DNA of 64,000 bases, from the NCBI RefSeq assembly GCF_031202265.1, contig NZ_CP100604.1, positions 6,802,501-6,866,500 of the forward strand, written 5' to 3'. Source of the stretch: Bradyrhizobium sp. Ash2021. GTDB taxonomy: Bacteria > Pseudomonadota > Alphaproteobacteria > Rhizobiales > Xanthobacteraceae. The translations under genes and the position numbers were made by a program. Positions 24,682-33,093 of the stretch are shown here, piece by piece. Positions within the stretch are counted from its first letter, which is position 1. The number at the start of each line of letters is the position of its first letter. The notes beneath the pieces were generated by a model that ran no database searches, was not told the DNA's origin, and worked only from the letters and a program-made list of their open reading frames with translations.

Positions 24682-24879
24682 ATGATTAACGACCGAGACC
24701 GACGGGCACCGACAGCTGCGGAACGCGAAGCCCGCAAGGTATTCAAAGCGGTCAGGGCGAAGGAAGCTATGACCGATTACGCCAAAGCGCAAAAAGCACT
24801 CCACGATAATCGAGAGCGCCTAAAGGCGGAACGGCTGGCGCGGGAGGCTGAAGCGGCCAATCGCACAAAAGCAGGCTGA
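24682..24879 (+). CDS. Small charged helical protein (65 aa)
   Basis: The ATG at 24682 follows a clear GGAGG. The product (AAEREARKVFKAVRAKEAMT, then DNRERLKAERLAREAEAA) is a highly charged helix, a Bradyrhizobium-type family I have seen without known function. It is followed by another small gene 56 bp on. Confidence 0.6.
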   Translation: MINDRDRRAPTAAEREARKVFKAVRAKEAMTDYAKAQKALHDNRERLKAERLAREAEAANRTKAG

Positions 24880-24935
24880 GCGTCCATCTGGATGACCACA
24901 GAGGACCAAGTTTGGCCCCCCCGGTGGAGGGTGAA

Positions 24936-25184
24936 ATGGCCGTGCACTTTCGCCGCGCGACAGACGATCTGGAGATCTGGAGCGCGAGCGATCGCGGCTA
25001 TTCGTTCGTGATCAGCAACGAGAGCCGCAGTGGACCTGGCCTGCACGGACAGCCCGGCTTTGTTGCCTCATGGCGCCCCATCCATTTGAACAAGCCTGCC
25101 ACGAGGGTGGGCGGCTCGCCATTCAATACGTTCGCTGAGGCGGAGAAGGCCTGCGAAGCTTTCCTGGAGCACCTGACCGAGTGA
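24936..25184 (+). CDS. Hypothetical protein (82 aa)
   Basis: The ATG at 24936 has GGAGGG 6 nt upstream. The product starts MAVHFRRATDDLEIWSASDR, and SFVISNES and FNTFAEAEKACEAFLEHL follow; it is a small alpha-beta protein with no signal. The frame extends 8 codons further upstream without a better start. Not recognised. Confidence 0.55.
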   Translation: MAVHFRRATDDLEIWSASDRGYSFVISNESRSGPGLHGQPGFVASWRPIHLNKPATRVGGSPFNTFAEAEKACEAFLEHLTE

Positions 25185-25289
25185 TAGCCCGGCTTCTGTC
25201 TTTCCAACACGACCTCCCCGGCCGCTCGGAGACCATCCGGCGTTCCAGCCGTAAGGACCGTGTCAGCCGAATGAACTAGATTTGCTGGG

Positions 25290-25376
25290 ATGGACCGCAG
25301 TTTGCTTTACTTCCGTCTCTCGTTGATCTGGGTGGCACTTGTGACCGCTGCGCTGGTCTATGCCTTCGTCGCCTAA
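25290..25376 (+). CDS. Possible 28-aa single-pass membrane peptide
   Basis: The frame MDRSLLYFRLSLIWVALVTA, followed by ALVYAFVA, is one hydrophobic helix with a basic N-terminus. No strong ribosome site is seen. Similar tiny peptides occur elsewhere in the window (28765-28857). Confidence 0.35.
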   Translation: MDRSLLYFRLSLIWVALVTAALVYAFVA

Positions 25377-25404
25377 GGGCCTACCAATCTAGCTGGAGTA
25401 TCAG

Positions 25405-25764
25405 ATGGCAGTCCGGACCTTATTGTTGGCGATTTGCGCGCTGCTTTTGAGTGAATTACCAGCTGTTTCCAAGGGCGTCAGCGTTGGGAATAAACACGAT
25501 CCCTGGGACTCTCATCACATAGACGATCTACCCCCTGAGGTCCGGCATTACATCGCCGGAATCTGTAAGGGGCCGCCCGCAGCCCAGCACGACTTCGCCA
25601 CCTACTCGCCACACGAAAAGCGCTGGCGAATAAACCTCGAATATCTCCAATGCAATGGCTTGGGCGAGTTTCGTCGAGGAAGCCAATGTCTGGATGTTGA
25701 TTTCACAGCCGTGGGCGCTCACTTCCACCTCGCCAGAAAGGCTTACGCTGACTGCGGCTTCTGA
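25405..25764 (+). CDS. Exported hypothetical protein (119 aa)
   Basis: An N-terminal signal peptide (LLLAICALLLSELPAVSKG) precedes a mature domain with HHIDDLPPEVRHYIAGICKG, FATYSPHEKRW, LQCNGLGEFRRGSQCLD and a terminal YADCGF. The cysteines suggest one or two disulfides. I recognise this as a small secreted family of Bradyrhizobium with no assigned role. Confidence 0.65.
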   Translation: MAVRTLLLAICALLLSELPAVSKGVSVGNKHDPWDSHHIDDLPPEVRHYIAGICKGPPAAQHDFATYSPHEKRWRINLEYLQCNGLGEFRRGSQCLDVDFTAVGAHFHLARKAYADCGF

Positions 25765-25765
25765 G

Positions 25766-25976
25766 TGTGCGCCCATTAAGCGCACGATTGGTCCCGTAGT
25801 TCTCCTCGACGCGGCCACGCGCATGCGCTTGCGCATGTCTCGAACGGCGCAGAACATCGTCGAGATCGGCCGTGACCTGATCGCCCTAAAGGAGCGCGTC
25901 GACCATGGCGGGTTTCTGCCGTGGGTCGAGAGCCAGTTCGGGATGATCCGACCGTCCTCCACGCGCTCGCCGCTCC
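25766..25976 (+). pseudogene. DUF3102-type fragment truncated by an insertion sequence
   Basis: The segment TAQNIVEIGRDLIALKERVD then GGFLPWVESQFGM matches the start of DUF3102 proteins, which occur on phages and plasmids. Homology ends at FGM, shortly before the insertion-sequence end at 25977, and I could not find the continuation on the other side. The start codon is unclear. Confidence 0.55.
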
Positions 25977-27069
25977 TGTCCCTGTCGCAAACCTATTGGC
26001 TGGCGGTTGACCGAGAATCGGGCGATGCTGATCTGTAATGAGAGATATTGTCAGGCTCATTGTCTGGGCGGTTGTCGATCTGTTTCGGTCTCGGGTAGCG
26101 ATCGAGGCAGAGATTTTAGCGTTGTGGCAGCAGATCTTTGTTCTGCGACGAACCGCCCCCAAGAAACAAACCTTCGGTGCCATCGACCGATTGGTGTTCG
26201 TTGGTCTTTATCGCGTCTTCCCTCGCGTTCTTGATGCGCTTGCGATTGTTAGGCCCGGGACCGTAATCAAATGGCACCGTGCGGGCTTCCGTTTGTACTG
26301 GCGCTGGACGTCGCGACCTCGTGGTGGCCGGCCAACAGTTTCGCTGGAAATACGCAGACTGGTCCACGAGATGAGCATCGCCAACCCACTGTGGGGAGCG
26401 CCACGGATCCATGGAGAGCTGCTGAAGCTCGACATCGCGATCGGACAGACGAGCGTGGCTAAATATATGGCCAAGCGAAGAGGTCCGCCGTCCCAGGGCT
26501 GGAAGACGTTCCTCCGCAATCATGCCGACGGCATCGCCGCGATGGATATGTTCGTCGTGCCGACAATCTCGTTTCGTCTGCTCTATGGACTGCTGATCGT
26601 GGGGCACGGCCGACGACAGATCGTATGGCTCGGCGTCACAGCGCATCCGACCGCAGAATGGATTGCAAATCAGATTACGGAAGCTTTCGGCTGGGAACGG
26701 GCTCCCCACTATTTGATCCGCGATCGCGATCGGGCCTATGGCAATGTCTTCATCCGACGACTTCGATCGATGGGCATTCGCGACCGACCAACGTCGCCAC
26801 GCTCCCCGTGGCAAAATGGATATGCCGAACGGCTGATCGGTTCTATCCGACGGGAATGCCTTGACCACGTTGTTGTGTTCGGAGAGCGGCACCTCCGTCA
26901 CGTACCGTTGTCTTACCTGAAATATTACAATGAGGTACGCACGCATCTATCCTTGAAGAAGGACGCGCCGGTTTCTCGCGCCGTCGAACGGGCCGGAAGC
27001 ATTCTTTGTCGCCCAGTTCTCGGCGGGCTACACCACCAATATGTTCGGATTTGATTTACGACAGTGACA
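25977..27069. mobile_element. Insertion sequence, integrase-core type, copy C (best-preserved ends)
   Basis: The ends TGTCCCTGTCGCAAACC (25977 inward) and TGTCACTGTCGTAAATC (27069 inward) are a clear imperfect inverted repeat. CCGCTCC occurs directly left of the element (25970-25976) and 1 base beyond the right tip (27071-27077), a probable target duplication. The element contains one rightward transposase. Confidence 0.75.
26038..27054 (+). CDS. Transposase, integrase-core (rve) family, copy C
   Basis: The 338-residue product is full length and has the complete DDE set (AAMDMFVVPT, IRDRDRAYG, AERLIGSIRRECLDH). The second half is very similar to copy B; copy A is more distant. It stops at the element end after QYVRI. 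Probably functional. Confidence 0.9.
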   Translation: MRDIVRLIVWAVVDLFRSRVAIEAEILALWQQIFVLRRTAPKKQTFGAIDRLVFVGLYRVFPRVLDALAIVRPGTVIKWHRAGFRLYWRWTSRPRGGRPTVSLEIRRLVHEMSIANPLWGAPRIHGELLKLDIAIGQTSVAKYMAKRRGPPSQGWKTFLRNHADGIAAMDMFVVPTISFRLLYGLLIVGHGRRQIVWLGVTAHPTAEWIANQITEAFGWERAPHYLIRDRDRAYGNVFIRRLRSMGIRDRPTSPRSPWQNGYAERLIGSIRRECLDHVVVFGERHLRHVPLSYLKYYNEVRTHLSLKKDAPVSRAVERAGSILCRPVLGGLHHQYVRI

Positions 27070-27253
27070 ACCGCTCCATCGCGATTAGCCCCCAGCCCAG
27101 CTGGTGGAGCGGTCTTCTGTCGCGATCATCTGGGAACTTGCTGGAAAAATGAAGCTCCTACTGGGGGCGAGTTCGGACGCCGTGCTAGCCTGCGCGGAGC
27201 CGTCGGTGCATGCGGCCATCGCAGCGTCAATACCCGATTAGCTGGGGCTGAAG

Positions 27254-28776
27254 AGTCGTCCGTGAAGAATTCCCAAGTCGTTGATTTAGAATCTGGAAAC
27301 GGCAGGCTGGGGCAACCGAGTTTGCCGGGAATCGGGTGTGCGGAAGGGGATTCCTTGCAAATTTGATTTGTGATTCACTCGCCTTTGGATGTTTTGGCGG
27401 GGGACCAGATGCGACCACCGGAACGGCGGGAGACGGGAGAGCAGGATCTGTTTCGCTCTCGGCTCGACCAGATCATCGACCTGAAGCATCCGCTGGTGGC
27501 GCTGGGGCGCACGGTGGATTGGGAGTTCCTGGAACGGGAGTTCGGGGCGGTCTACACGGATGATCCCGGCCGCCCGCCACTGCCGACGCGATTGATGGCG
27601 GGGCTGGCGATCCTCAAGCACACCTACGACCTGTCCGACGAGGTGCTGTGCGAGCGCTGGGTCGAGAACCCCTATTACCAGTTCTTCTGCGGCGAGGAGT
27701 TCTTCCAGCACCGGCTGGTGTTCGATCGCTCGTCGCTGACGCGCTGGCGCAACCGGATGGGCGAGGAGCGGCTGCAGGCATTGCTGCAGGAGAGCCTGTC
27801 GGTGGCCACCAGAACCAAGGCGATCAAGCCGTCCGAGTTGTCACGGGTGATCGTCGATACCACCGTGCAGCCCAAGAACGTGACGTTCCCCACCGACGCG
27901 AAGCTTCTGAACCGGGCGCGCGAGAAACTGGTGCGGCTGGCGCAGCGCCACGGGGTAGATTTGCGCCAGTCCTATGCGCGCCTGGGCAAGTTCGCCCTGA
28001 TCCAGCATCAGCGCTATGCCCACGCCAAGCAGTTCAAGCGTGCCAACCGGATGCTCAAGAAGCTGCGCACCTATCTCGGCCGCGTCATCCGCGACATCGG
28101 CCGCAAGATCGAGGGCAACAGCGGGCTCGAAGGGACGTTCGCACAGCTGCTATTGCTGGCGCGGCGCGTGCGCGAGCAGCAGCAACGTCAACGCGGACCG
28201 AAGGTCTATTCCCTGCATGCGCCGGAAGTCGAATGCATCGGCAAGGGCAAGGCCCATCGGCCTTACGAGTTCGGCGTCAAGGTCAGCGTTGCCACCACCC
28301 TCAAGCACTGCAAGGGCGGCCAGTTCGTCACCCATGTGAAGGCGCTGCCCGGCAATCCATATGATGGCCACACCTTGGAAACCGTGATCCCGGACATGGA
28401 AGCGCTCGTCGGCAACACCATCGCGCGCATCCTCGCCGACAAGGGCTACCGCGGCCACAATGCGCCGCCCGATTACAAGTTCAGGGTCTTCATCTCGGGG
28501 CAAAAGCGAGGGGTGACGCCGCAGATCAAGCGCGAACTCCGCCGCAGGTCCGCCGTCGAGCCCGTCATCGGCCATCTCAAAGCCGAGCACCGCATGGGCC
28601 GCAACTATCTCTGGTTCCGGCGCGGCGACGCCAACAACGCCGTCCTCGCCGCCGTCGGCTACAACTTCCGCCGCCTGATCCGCTGGCTCAGGATTTTGTT
28701 GCGCCAAATCCTGGCCGCTCTCTTCGCCGCGCCGTCGACCAATCCAGTCTGAAATCAGGGTTCTTCACGGACGACT
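27254..28776. mobile_element. IS5-family insertion sequence, 1523 bp, with GAAG target duplication
   Basis: The inverted ends share AGTCGTCCGTGAAGAA exactly (27254-27269 and 28776-28761). GAAG flanks both sides (27250-27253 and 28777-28780). It holds one complete transposase gene. The left tip lies in non-coding DNA; the right tip lies inside the last codons of a small leftward gene. Confidence 0.92.
27409..28752 (+). CDS. IS5-family transposase
   Basis: The product is 447 residues from the ATG at 27409, in the context MRPPERRETGEQDLFRSRLD; a GTG at 27370 adds 13 codons. It has the family N-terminal domain (LAILKHTYDLSDEVLCERWV, FCGEEFFQHRLVFDRSSLTR). The DDE core follows (VIVDTTVQPKNVTFPTD, ILADKGYRGH, SAVEPVIGHLKAEHRMGR). 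Full length, with no frameshift seen. Confidence 0.93.
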   Translation: MRPPERRETGEQDLFRSRLDQIIDLKHPLVALGRTVDWEFLEREFGAVYTDDPGRPPLPTRLMAGLAILKHTYDLSDEVLCERWVENPYYQFFCGEEFFQHRLVFDRSSLTRWRNRMGEERLQALLQESLSVATRTKAIKPSELSRVIVDTTVQPKNVTFPTDAKLLNRAREKLVRLAQRHGVDLRQSYARLGKFALIQHQRYAHAKQFKRANRMLKKLRTYLGRVIRDIGRKIEGNSGLEGTFAQLLLLARRVREQQQRQRGPKVYSLHAPEVECIGKGKAHRPYEFGVKVSVATTLKHCKGGQFVTHVKALPGNPYDGHTLETVIPDMEALVGNTIARILADKGYRGHNAPPDYKFRVFISGQKRGVTPQIKRELRRRSAVEPVIGHLKAEHRMGRNYLWFRRGDANNAVLAAVGYNFRRLIRWLRILLRQILAALFAAPSTNPV

Positions 28777-28857
28777 GAAGAAAATATAGAGCAGGATGAC
28801 GGCCACGACGGCTGTCCAGCCGATTGACGTCGCGAGAGTCCGTACTTGCGTCGGCAT
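28765..28857 (-). CDS. 30-aa membrane peptide whose last codons come from an IS5 end
   Basis: The ATG at 28857 has a strong GGGAGG 9-14 nt upstream. The peptide is one hydrophobic helix (TSIGWTAVVAVILLYIFF). The IS5 element entered after codon 27, and its inverted repeat now supplies Ser-Arg-Pro and a stop. Joining the DNA on the other side (27249 leftward) gives Ser-Pro-Ser and a stop. Length and membrane helix are unchanged, so the gene probably survived. Function unknown. Confidence 0.6.
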   Translation of the reverse strand: MPTQVRTLATSIGWTAVVAVILLYIFFSRP

Positions 28858-28889
28858 CGGACGGCCCCTCCCGCAAATAAAACAAAACG

Positions 28890-28921
28890 AAGAGACCGCT
28901 GGCGCTGGACAGCGGCCTCTT
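28890..28921 (-). terminator. Rho-independent terminator, leftward
   Basis: AAGAGACCGCTG (28890-28901) and CAGCGGCCTCTT (28910-28921) form a 12-bp stem with one G-U pair. Read leftward, it is followed by a T-rich run (28889-28874). No convincing leftward gene lies upstream of it. Confidence 0.6.
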
Positions 28922-29425
28922 GAACCCGGCCTCAAAAAATGGCTTCGAGATGAAACCCCTTGCCCCAGGTCCGCCATTATCAAACTCCGCATTCGCTACC
29001 CTGTGAAGTCAAAAGGGGCTCGAAGATCAATGGAACAATTGTGACGTTGCGAGAGCGACACACCTAGAGCGCTCGCCGCGCCTTTTAGCGAGCCGGAATC
29101 GGCGGGATCATCGGCAATGCACCGACGCCGCTACACCAAATGGTCTGGACATTACCCGCCCGGGAGCCCCGCGGAATGAGATCGCTAAGGGTCACGTCAA
29201 CTGCAACATCCAGTGCCACGGCGGTTGCGGTCGCATGGTCGACGTCAGGCTTGCTGCGGTAACGTCTCAATGATGCGTTTTCAAACTACCGATCAAGTGC
29301 TCATCGTCCGCATTATCACCTGCTGAACATTCTTCACCCGGCCCCGCAAGCTCAGTTAAAACTGTCATATACGGCTGTTAGCTGGGGGACGTCGTGGCGC
29401 CTTGGAAACCGTCATGGCGACTTAA
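28922..29425. other. Stretch without a convincing gene
   Basis: Short open frames occur on both strands, including a 61-codon leftward one at 29085-29270. None has a ribosome site together with protein-like composition. I see no repeat or RNA gene. A small untranslated RNA ending at the 29426 terminator cannot be excluded. Confidence 0.4.
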
Positions 29426-29455
29426 CCCCGCTCGCGGTTCGAGCGGGGTATTTTT
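29426..29455 (+). terminator. Rho-independent terminator, rightward
   Basis: CCCCGCTCG (29426-29434) and CGAGCGGGG (29440-29448) form a perfect 9-bp stem with a 5-nt loop, followed by TATTTTT. No protein gene directly precedes it, so the transcript it ends is unknown and may be a small RNA. Confidence 0.75.
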
Positions 29456-29536
29456 GTTGGGCCGCCTCAGTTGGCAGCCTCTTTCGTTGCGCCACCTAAA
29501 GTCCGATCACTTCTCCCCCTTCCGGCTTGTGTCGTT

Positions 29537-29554
29537 CCCCGTATGAATACGGGG
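29537..29554. repeat. 18-bp palindrome
   Basis: CCCCGTATGAATACGGGG has perfect 8-bp arms around two bases. It may be a protein-binding site or a short hairpin. No gene start is close enough to assign it; the TetR-like fragment begins 160 bp downstream. Confidence 0.4.
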
Positions 29555-29716
29555 ATCAAGCTCCGTCATTGAACCTTGGCACACCTCACGCGGACAAAAC
29601 CAAGCTGGGGGATTTGAGGGACCCGGTAACTAAACCAACGCCGCGAGCGATCATATTCCGCTCAGCGGCGTTGCGCGTTTTCCCTTCCGCTCACACCGGG
29701 CGAGCGCTTCGGAGCG

Positions 29717-30253
29717 GTGGAACATTGCTTCAATTCAAGGCTGACCGACCTCTTGGCGGCGGCGCGCGCGGAATCACGCGCCGAGTTCATCCGAAACGTC
29801 AGGATGACCATACGCCAACAGTCCTACGACACATGGGAGCCACATGCCTCGGCGCGACGCCCGATCGACGCATTCGATGCCTATCTGGACTGGGTCTCCC
29901 GCGCCGACGAGGGCGGACGTGCGCTCATCCTGCTGACCGAAGCCTTGACTCTGGAATCGCCAGATCGCGCCGACTATGCCGAGCACAATCTTCAGCTGAG
30001 GCAGGCGTTCCAGCAAAGCATCGACGAAACCAGGATCGGAAAGCATCCACGCGAAGTGAATACCGAAACGATTGCCCTCGTTCTCGTGGGAATGCTCCGG
30101 GGGATCGCAATCCAGTGGCTGCGCGAAGGCGACGCCATCGACTTGGAAAAGGTGCGCGCAACTGCGCGCTGGATCCTGGAGAAAGCGCTGGGCCAGATGC
30201 CAAAGCCTGAAGACCGGCCGACGGCGCGCGCTCGCAGCCCCGAAAGGACGTGA
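29717..30253 (+). pseudogene. TetR-family regulator lacking its DNA-binding domain
   Basis: The C-terminal part matches the TetR ligand-binding region (ETIALVLVGMLRGIAIQWLR, EKVRATARWILEKAL). The N-terminal helix-turn-helix is absent; the frame instead starts within the domain. Upstream bases 29555-29716 do not restore it. It is followed by an acyl-CoA ligase remnant on the other strand, a pairing typical of fatty-acid metabolism loci. Confidence 0.6.
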
Positions 30254-30289
30254 GCGTCCCTCGGAGGCGGTGGAGACGCCGTAGCACCA

Positions 30290-30400
30290 TCAGACGCCGG
30301 TCGCGAACTGCGTGCGCAGCTCGCGCTTCAACAGCTTGCCGGCCGCGTTGCGCGGCAATGGATCGACGAGGATGACGTGGCATTTGTCCGGAACATCACC
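30290..30400 (-). pseudogene. C-terminal remnant of an AMP-forming acyl-CoA ligase
   Basis: About 35 codons read VILVDPLPRNAAGKLLKREL, then RTQFATGV and a stop. The P-R-N-x-x-G-K-x-x-K motif is the C-terminal AMP-binding enzyme signature that carries the catalytic lysine. Nothing upstream (30401-30647) continues it, so only the tail of the gene remains. That upstream stretch holds no gene I can identify; CACCAGATTGCA occurs twice in it (30419 and 30572). Confidence 0.65.
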
Positions 30401-30647
30401 TCGCGGCGAGGCGAGAATTCACCAGATTGCACTGCAAGCTCCACCACGCAGTGGTGATCAAACCCGGTCTCCGGCGTCAGTCTCCCGAAAACGGGAATTT
30501 TCCCCGTCGTGGCCGGAGATTTTCGGCGAATTCGCCCATCAGTCCGCGAAATCGGGAGCGTGGAGACTGTCCACCAGATTGCAAAAGCCCGCCATTGGCA
30601 CGCCTTTCTGTCATTGTCCGGCCAGTTTCTCCAACTCCGGGACTGCG

Positions 30648-30683
30648 TGGCTGGGGCGGGAGGATTCGAACCTCAAGATGGCG
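30648..30683 (-). other. tRNA 3'-end remnant (tRNA-Gln-like), candidate attachment site
   Basis: Read leftward, the sequence has a T arm (GAGGTTCGAATCCTC), the acceptor 3' strand CGCCCCA and an encoded GCCA end, exactly as in the 3' third of a tRNA. The preceding CGCCATCTT fits tRNA-Gln as I remember it. The 5' half is missing. Such remnants arise when an integrative element inserts at a tRNA gene. It lies at the point where the SDR gene is truncated. Confidence 0.6.
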
Positions 30684-31008
30684 AATTGGAAATCAGCCGC
30701 TCTCGCCTGTTCAACCCCGGCGTCGTGACGGCGATATCCAGGCGCGGAAACGCTTCGGCTGCCTTGGCCGCAAGTGCTGCGACATCGGCGCTGTCAGCCG
30801 CGTCGCAACGAGCCGGTATCGCCGATCCGCCTTGCGCGCGGATCGCTGCGGCGATGGCTTCCGCGCCTTCGCCGGTGCGATCGGCACACATCACGCTCGC
30901 GCCAAGGGACGCCAGCGCCTCCGCCGACGACTTGCCGGTGCCGGAGGCCGCTCCGAGCACGACTGCCGTCTTGCCGGTGAGATCGAAAAGCTTGCGATAG
31001 TCGGTCAA
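30673..31008 (-). pseudogene. Short-chain dehydrogenase/reductase, N-terminal half only
   Basis: From a TTG start at 31008 (GGAG 8-11 nt upstream) the first 100 residues are a Rossmann dinucleotide-binding half (GKTAVVLGAASGTGKSSAEA, the CADR acidic turn, and DIAVTTPGLN). Family members continue for about 150 more residues with the catalytic YxxxK. Here homology ends at Asn100, and 11 unrelated codons follow to a stop that overlaps the tRNA remnant. It is divergent from the GntR regulator. Confidence 0.75.
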
Positions 31009-31110
31009 GACAGAATCTCCGTTGCGGAAAGAGCGTGCAGCCAAAGGCCTGCACCGCGAGGCGTGCGTCGCCGCCGCTTTTGCACGGCCGAAGCAGCATT
31101 TTGCGAGCAG

Positions 31111-31150
31111 ATTGGCCAATTTTATCTTGGTCCGGACCAATTCGTATACT
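31111..31150 (+). promoter_or_regulatory. Operator/promoter region of the GntR gene
   Basis: The perfect 14-bp palindrome TTGGTCCGGACCAA (31127-31140) has the TGGTC...GACCA core typical of FadR/FCD-type GntR operators. ATTGGCCAAT (31111-31120) is a second palindrome just upstream. TATACT (31145-31150) is a good -10. Binding of the GntR product here, between it and the divergent SDR gene, would give autoregulation. Confidence 0.65.
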
Positions 31151-31178
31151 AATATATCAGCTGAACAGGCAAGCGAAC

Positions 31179-31910
31179 ATGCCCGCACGCGCGACGAAGA
31201 AGAGCGAGAACTCGGTCCGTGCCGTCGGCCATCGCCGGGCGGGCCGCCCGCGTGCCGCGACCGCCGCGTCGCGAATCTATTCGGATCTTCGCGCCGAGTT
31301 GGTGTCATTGCAGCGCCGTCCTGGCGAGGCGATCTCGGAGGCCGAAATCGCGCTTTCCTACGGCGTCAGCCGGACGCCGGTTCGCGAGGCGATCCTGAAA
31401 TTATCGGATGAAGGTCTCGTCGAAATCTTTCCGCAATCGGGCATCTTCGTCGCCCGCATACCGCTGGCTGCGCTGCCGGAAGCCATCATCATCCGCAAGG
31501 CGCTCGAGGAAACCACCGCGCGATTGGCAGCTGAACGGGCTACTTCGAGCCAGATCCTCAACCTGCATTCGATCCTGGAACGCCAGCGCGAGGCCAACGC
31601 CGCCAGAGACGGCGACACCTTCCATCGCGCGGATGAAATGTTTCACGCGATGATCGCTGAAGTTGCTGGATATCCCGGAATTTGGACGTTGATCCTTCAG
31701 GTGAAGGTGCACGTCGATCGCTACCGTCTGCTGACGCTACCGCAGCAGGGACGTATCCCGCGGGTCATCGCAGAGCATCAGGCCATCCTGGACGCGATCG
31801 AGGCGCATGATCCCTCGCGCGCCCGGATGGCGATGGAGATCCATCTCGAAGGTCTTCTCGACAACATCGCTGTTACTCAAAACTTCAATCCGGAGTTTTT
31901 CGACAAGTGA
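31179..31910 (+). CDS. GntR-family regulator (FCD/FadR subfamily)
   Basis: The product is 243 residues from the ATG at 31179; the frame is open further upstream through the operator and so cannot start there. The winged helix has the canonical AEIALSYGVSRTPVREAILK. The FCD ligand domain has metal-type ligands spread in RADEMFHAMIAEVAG, HQAILDAIEAHD and MEIHLEGLL. It probably senses the organic acid carried by the TRAP transporter just downstream and represses that operon. Confidence 0.9.
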   Translation: MPARATKKSENSVRAVGHRRAGRPRAATAASRIYSDLRAELVSLQRRPGEAISEAEIALSYGVSRTPVREAILKLSDEGLVEIFPQSGIFVARIPLAALPEAIIIRKALEETTARLAAERATSSQILNLHSILERQREANAARDGDTFHRADEMFHAMIAEVAGYPGIWTLILQVKVHVDRYRLLTLPQQGRIPRVIAEHQAILDAIEAHDPSRARMAMEIHLEGLLDNIAVTQNFNPEFFDK

Positions 31911-32065
31911 GCAGATAACGCAAACCAAACGCGCAGGTGCGACGGAGGCCATGCTAACCAAAGCGGAAACGTCAAGAAGTTCCGCAAGATCGTCGACAAA
32001 TATCGCAGGACATACGCCGGAGATCCGGCGGAGGAAAAACAAGCAACACACCTGGGAGGATTCCG

Positions 32066-33070
32066 ATGAAGCGTCGCGATTTCATAAAGCTGAGTGCCGG
32101 TATTGGAGCGGCGGGCTTGACGATGGGCCCTCCGGCCCTGACGCCCGCCCGCGCGCAGGCGAAAGCGGCCTTCAAGGCGTCCGACGTTCAGCCGCCAGGT
32201 TACCCGACCGTGGCGGCGACGGAAAATCTGGGAAAGAAGCTCGAGGCCGCCACCAACGGGCGCCTCTCGGTCCAGATGTTTCCGTCCATGCAACTCGGCG
32301 GCGAGAAGGAAACCATCGAACAGACGCAGATCGGGGCGATCCAGATGCTGCGCGTCAGCGTGGGATCCATGGGTCCCATCGTCGACGACATCAATGTCGT
32401 CAACATGCCGTTCCTGTTCAAGAACACGGCGCACGCGCAGCGAATGATGGACGGGCCGATCGGGCAGGAACTGCTCGACAAGATCACGGCCAGTCCCAAT
32501 GCCGGACTAGTCGCATTGTGCTGGATGGATTCCGGAGCGCGCAGCCTTTACAACACCAAGAGACCCATCAAAACGATCGAAGACCTCAAGGGTCTGAAAT
32601 TCCGCGTCATCGGCAACCCGATCTTCGTCGACATGATGAACGCCCTTGGCGGCAATGGCGTCGCGATGGGCTACGACCAGGTCTTCAGCGCGCTGCAGAC
32701 CGGCGTCATTGACGGCGCCGAGAACAATCCGCCGAGCTACGTCTTCAGCAATCATTACACGGCGGCAAAATATTACTCGCTCACCGAGCACCTGATCATT
32801 CCCGAAGTGCTGGTGTTCTCCAAGAAGGCCTGGACCTCGCTTTCGAACGACGATCAGGCCCTGATCAAGAAATTTGCCCGCGAGGCGCAGCTGGAGGAAC
32901 GCGAGCTCTGGAAAAAATACGAGACGCTGGCGATGGAGAAGGCAAAGGCCGCGGGCTGCGAGATCGTCGAGATCGCCGACAAGGCACCGTTCCAGAACGC
33001 GGTCAAACCGGTGTGGGACAAATATGGTCCGAAATACCAGGACATGATCAAGCGCATCCAGACAGCTTGA
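32066..33070 (+). CDS. TRAP transporter solute-binding protein (DctP family)
   Basis: The 334-residue product has a Tat-type signal (MKRRDFIKLSAG ... PARAQA), a GGAGG site before the ATG, and the DctP core. This includes LKGLKFRVIGNPIFVDMMNA, with the arginine that binds the carboxylate of the ligand, and DGAENNPPSY. It is exported and delivers the substrate to the DctQM membrane unit encoded next. Organic acids are the usual ligands; the specific one is unknown. Confidence 0.93.
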   Translation: MKRRDFIKLSAGIGAAGLTMGPPALTPARAQAKAAFKASDVQPPGYPTVAATENLGKKLEAATNGRLSVQMFPSMQLGGEKETIEQTQIGAIQMLRVSVGSMGPIVDDINVVNMPFLFKNTAHAQRMMDGPIGQELLDKITASPNAGLVALCWMDSGARSLYNTKRPIKTIEDLKGLKFRVIGNPIFVDMMNALGGNGVAMGYDQVFSALQTGVIDGAENNPPSYVFSNHYTAAKYYSLTEHLIIPEVLVFSKKAWTSLSNDDQALIKKFAREAQLEERELWKKYETLAMEKAKAAGCEIVEIADKAPFQNAVKPVWDKYGPKYQDMIKRIQTA

Positions 33071-33093
33071 TCGAGCGCTTCAGGGAGGCGGGA

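Noticed and set aside
30648..30683. Complete tRNA gene
   Set aside because: Only the T arm and acceptor 3' strand fit; the 5' acceptor strand and D arm are missing, so it is listed as a remnant.
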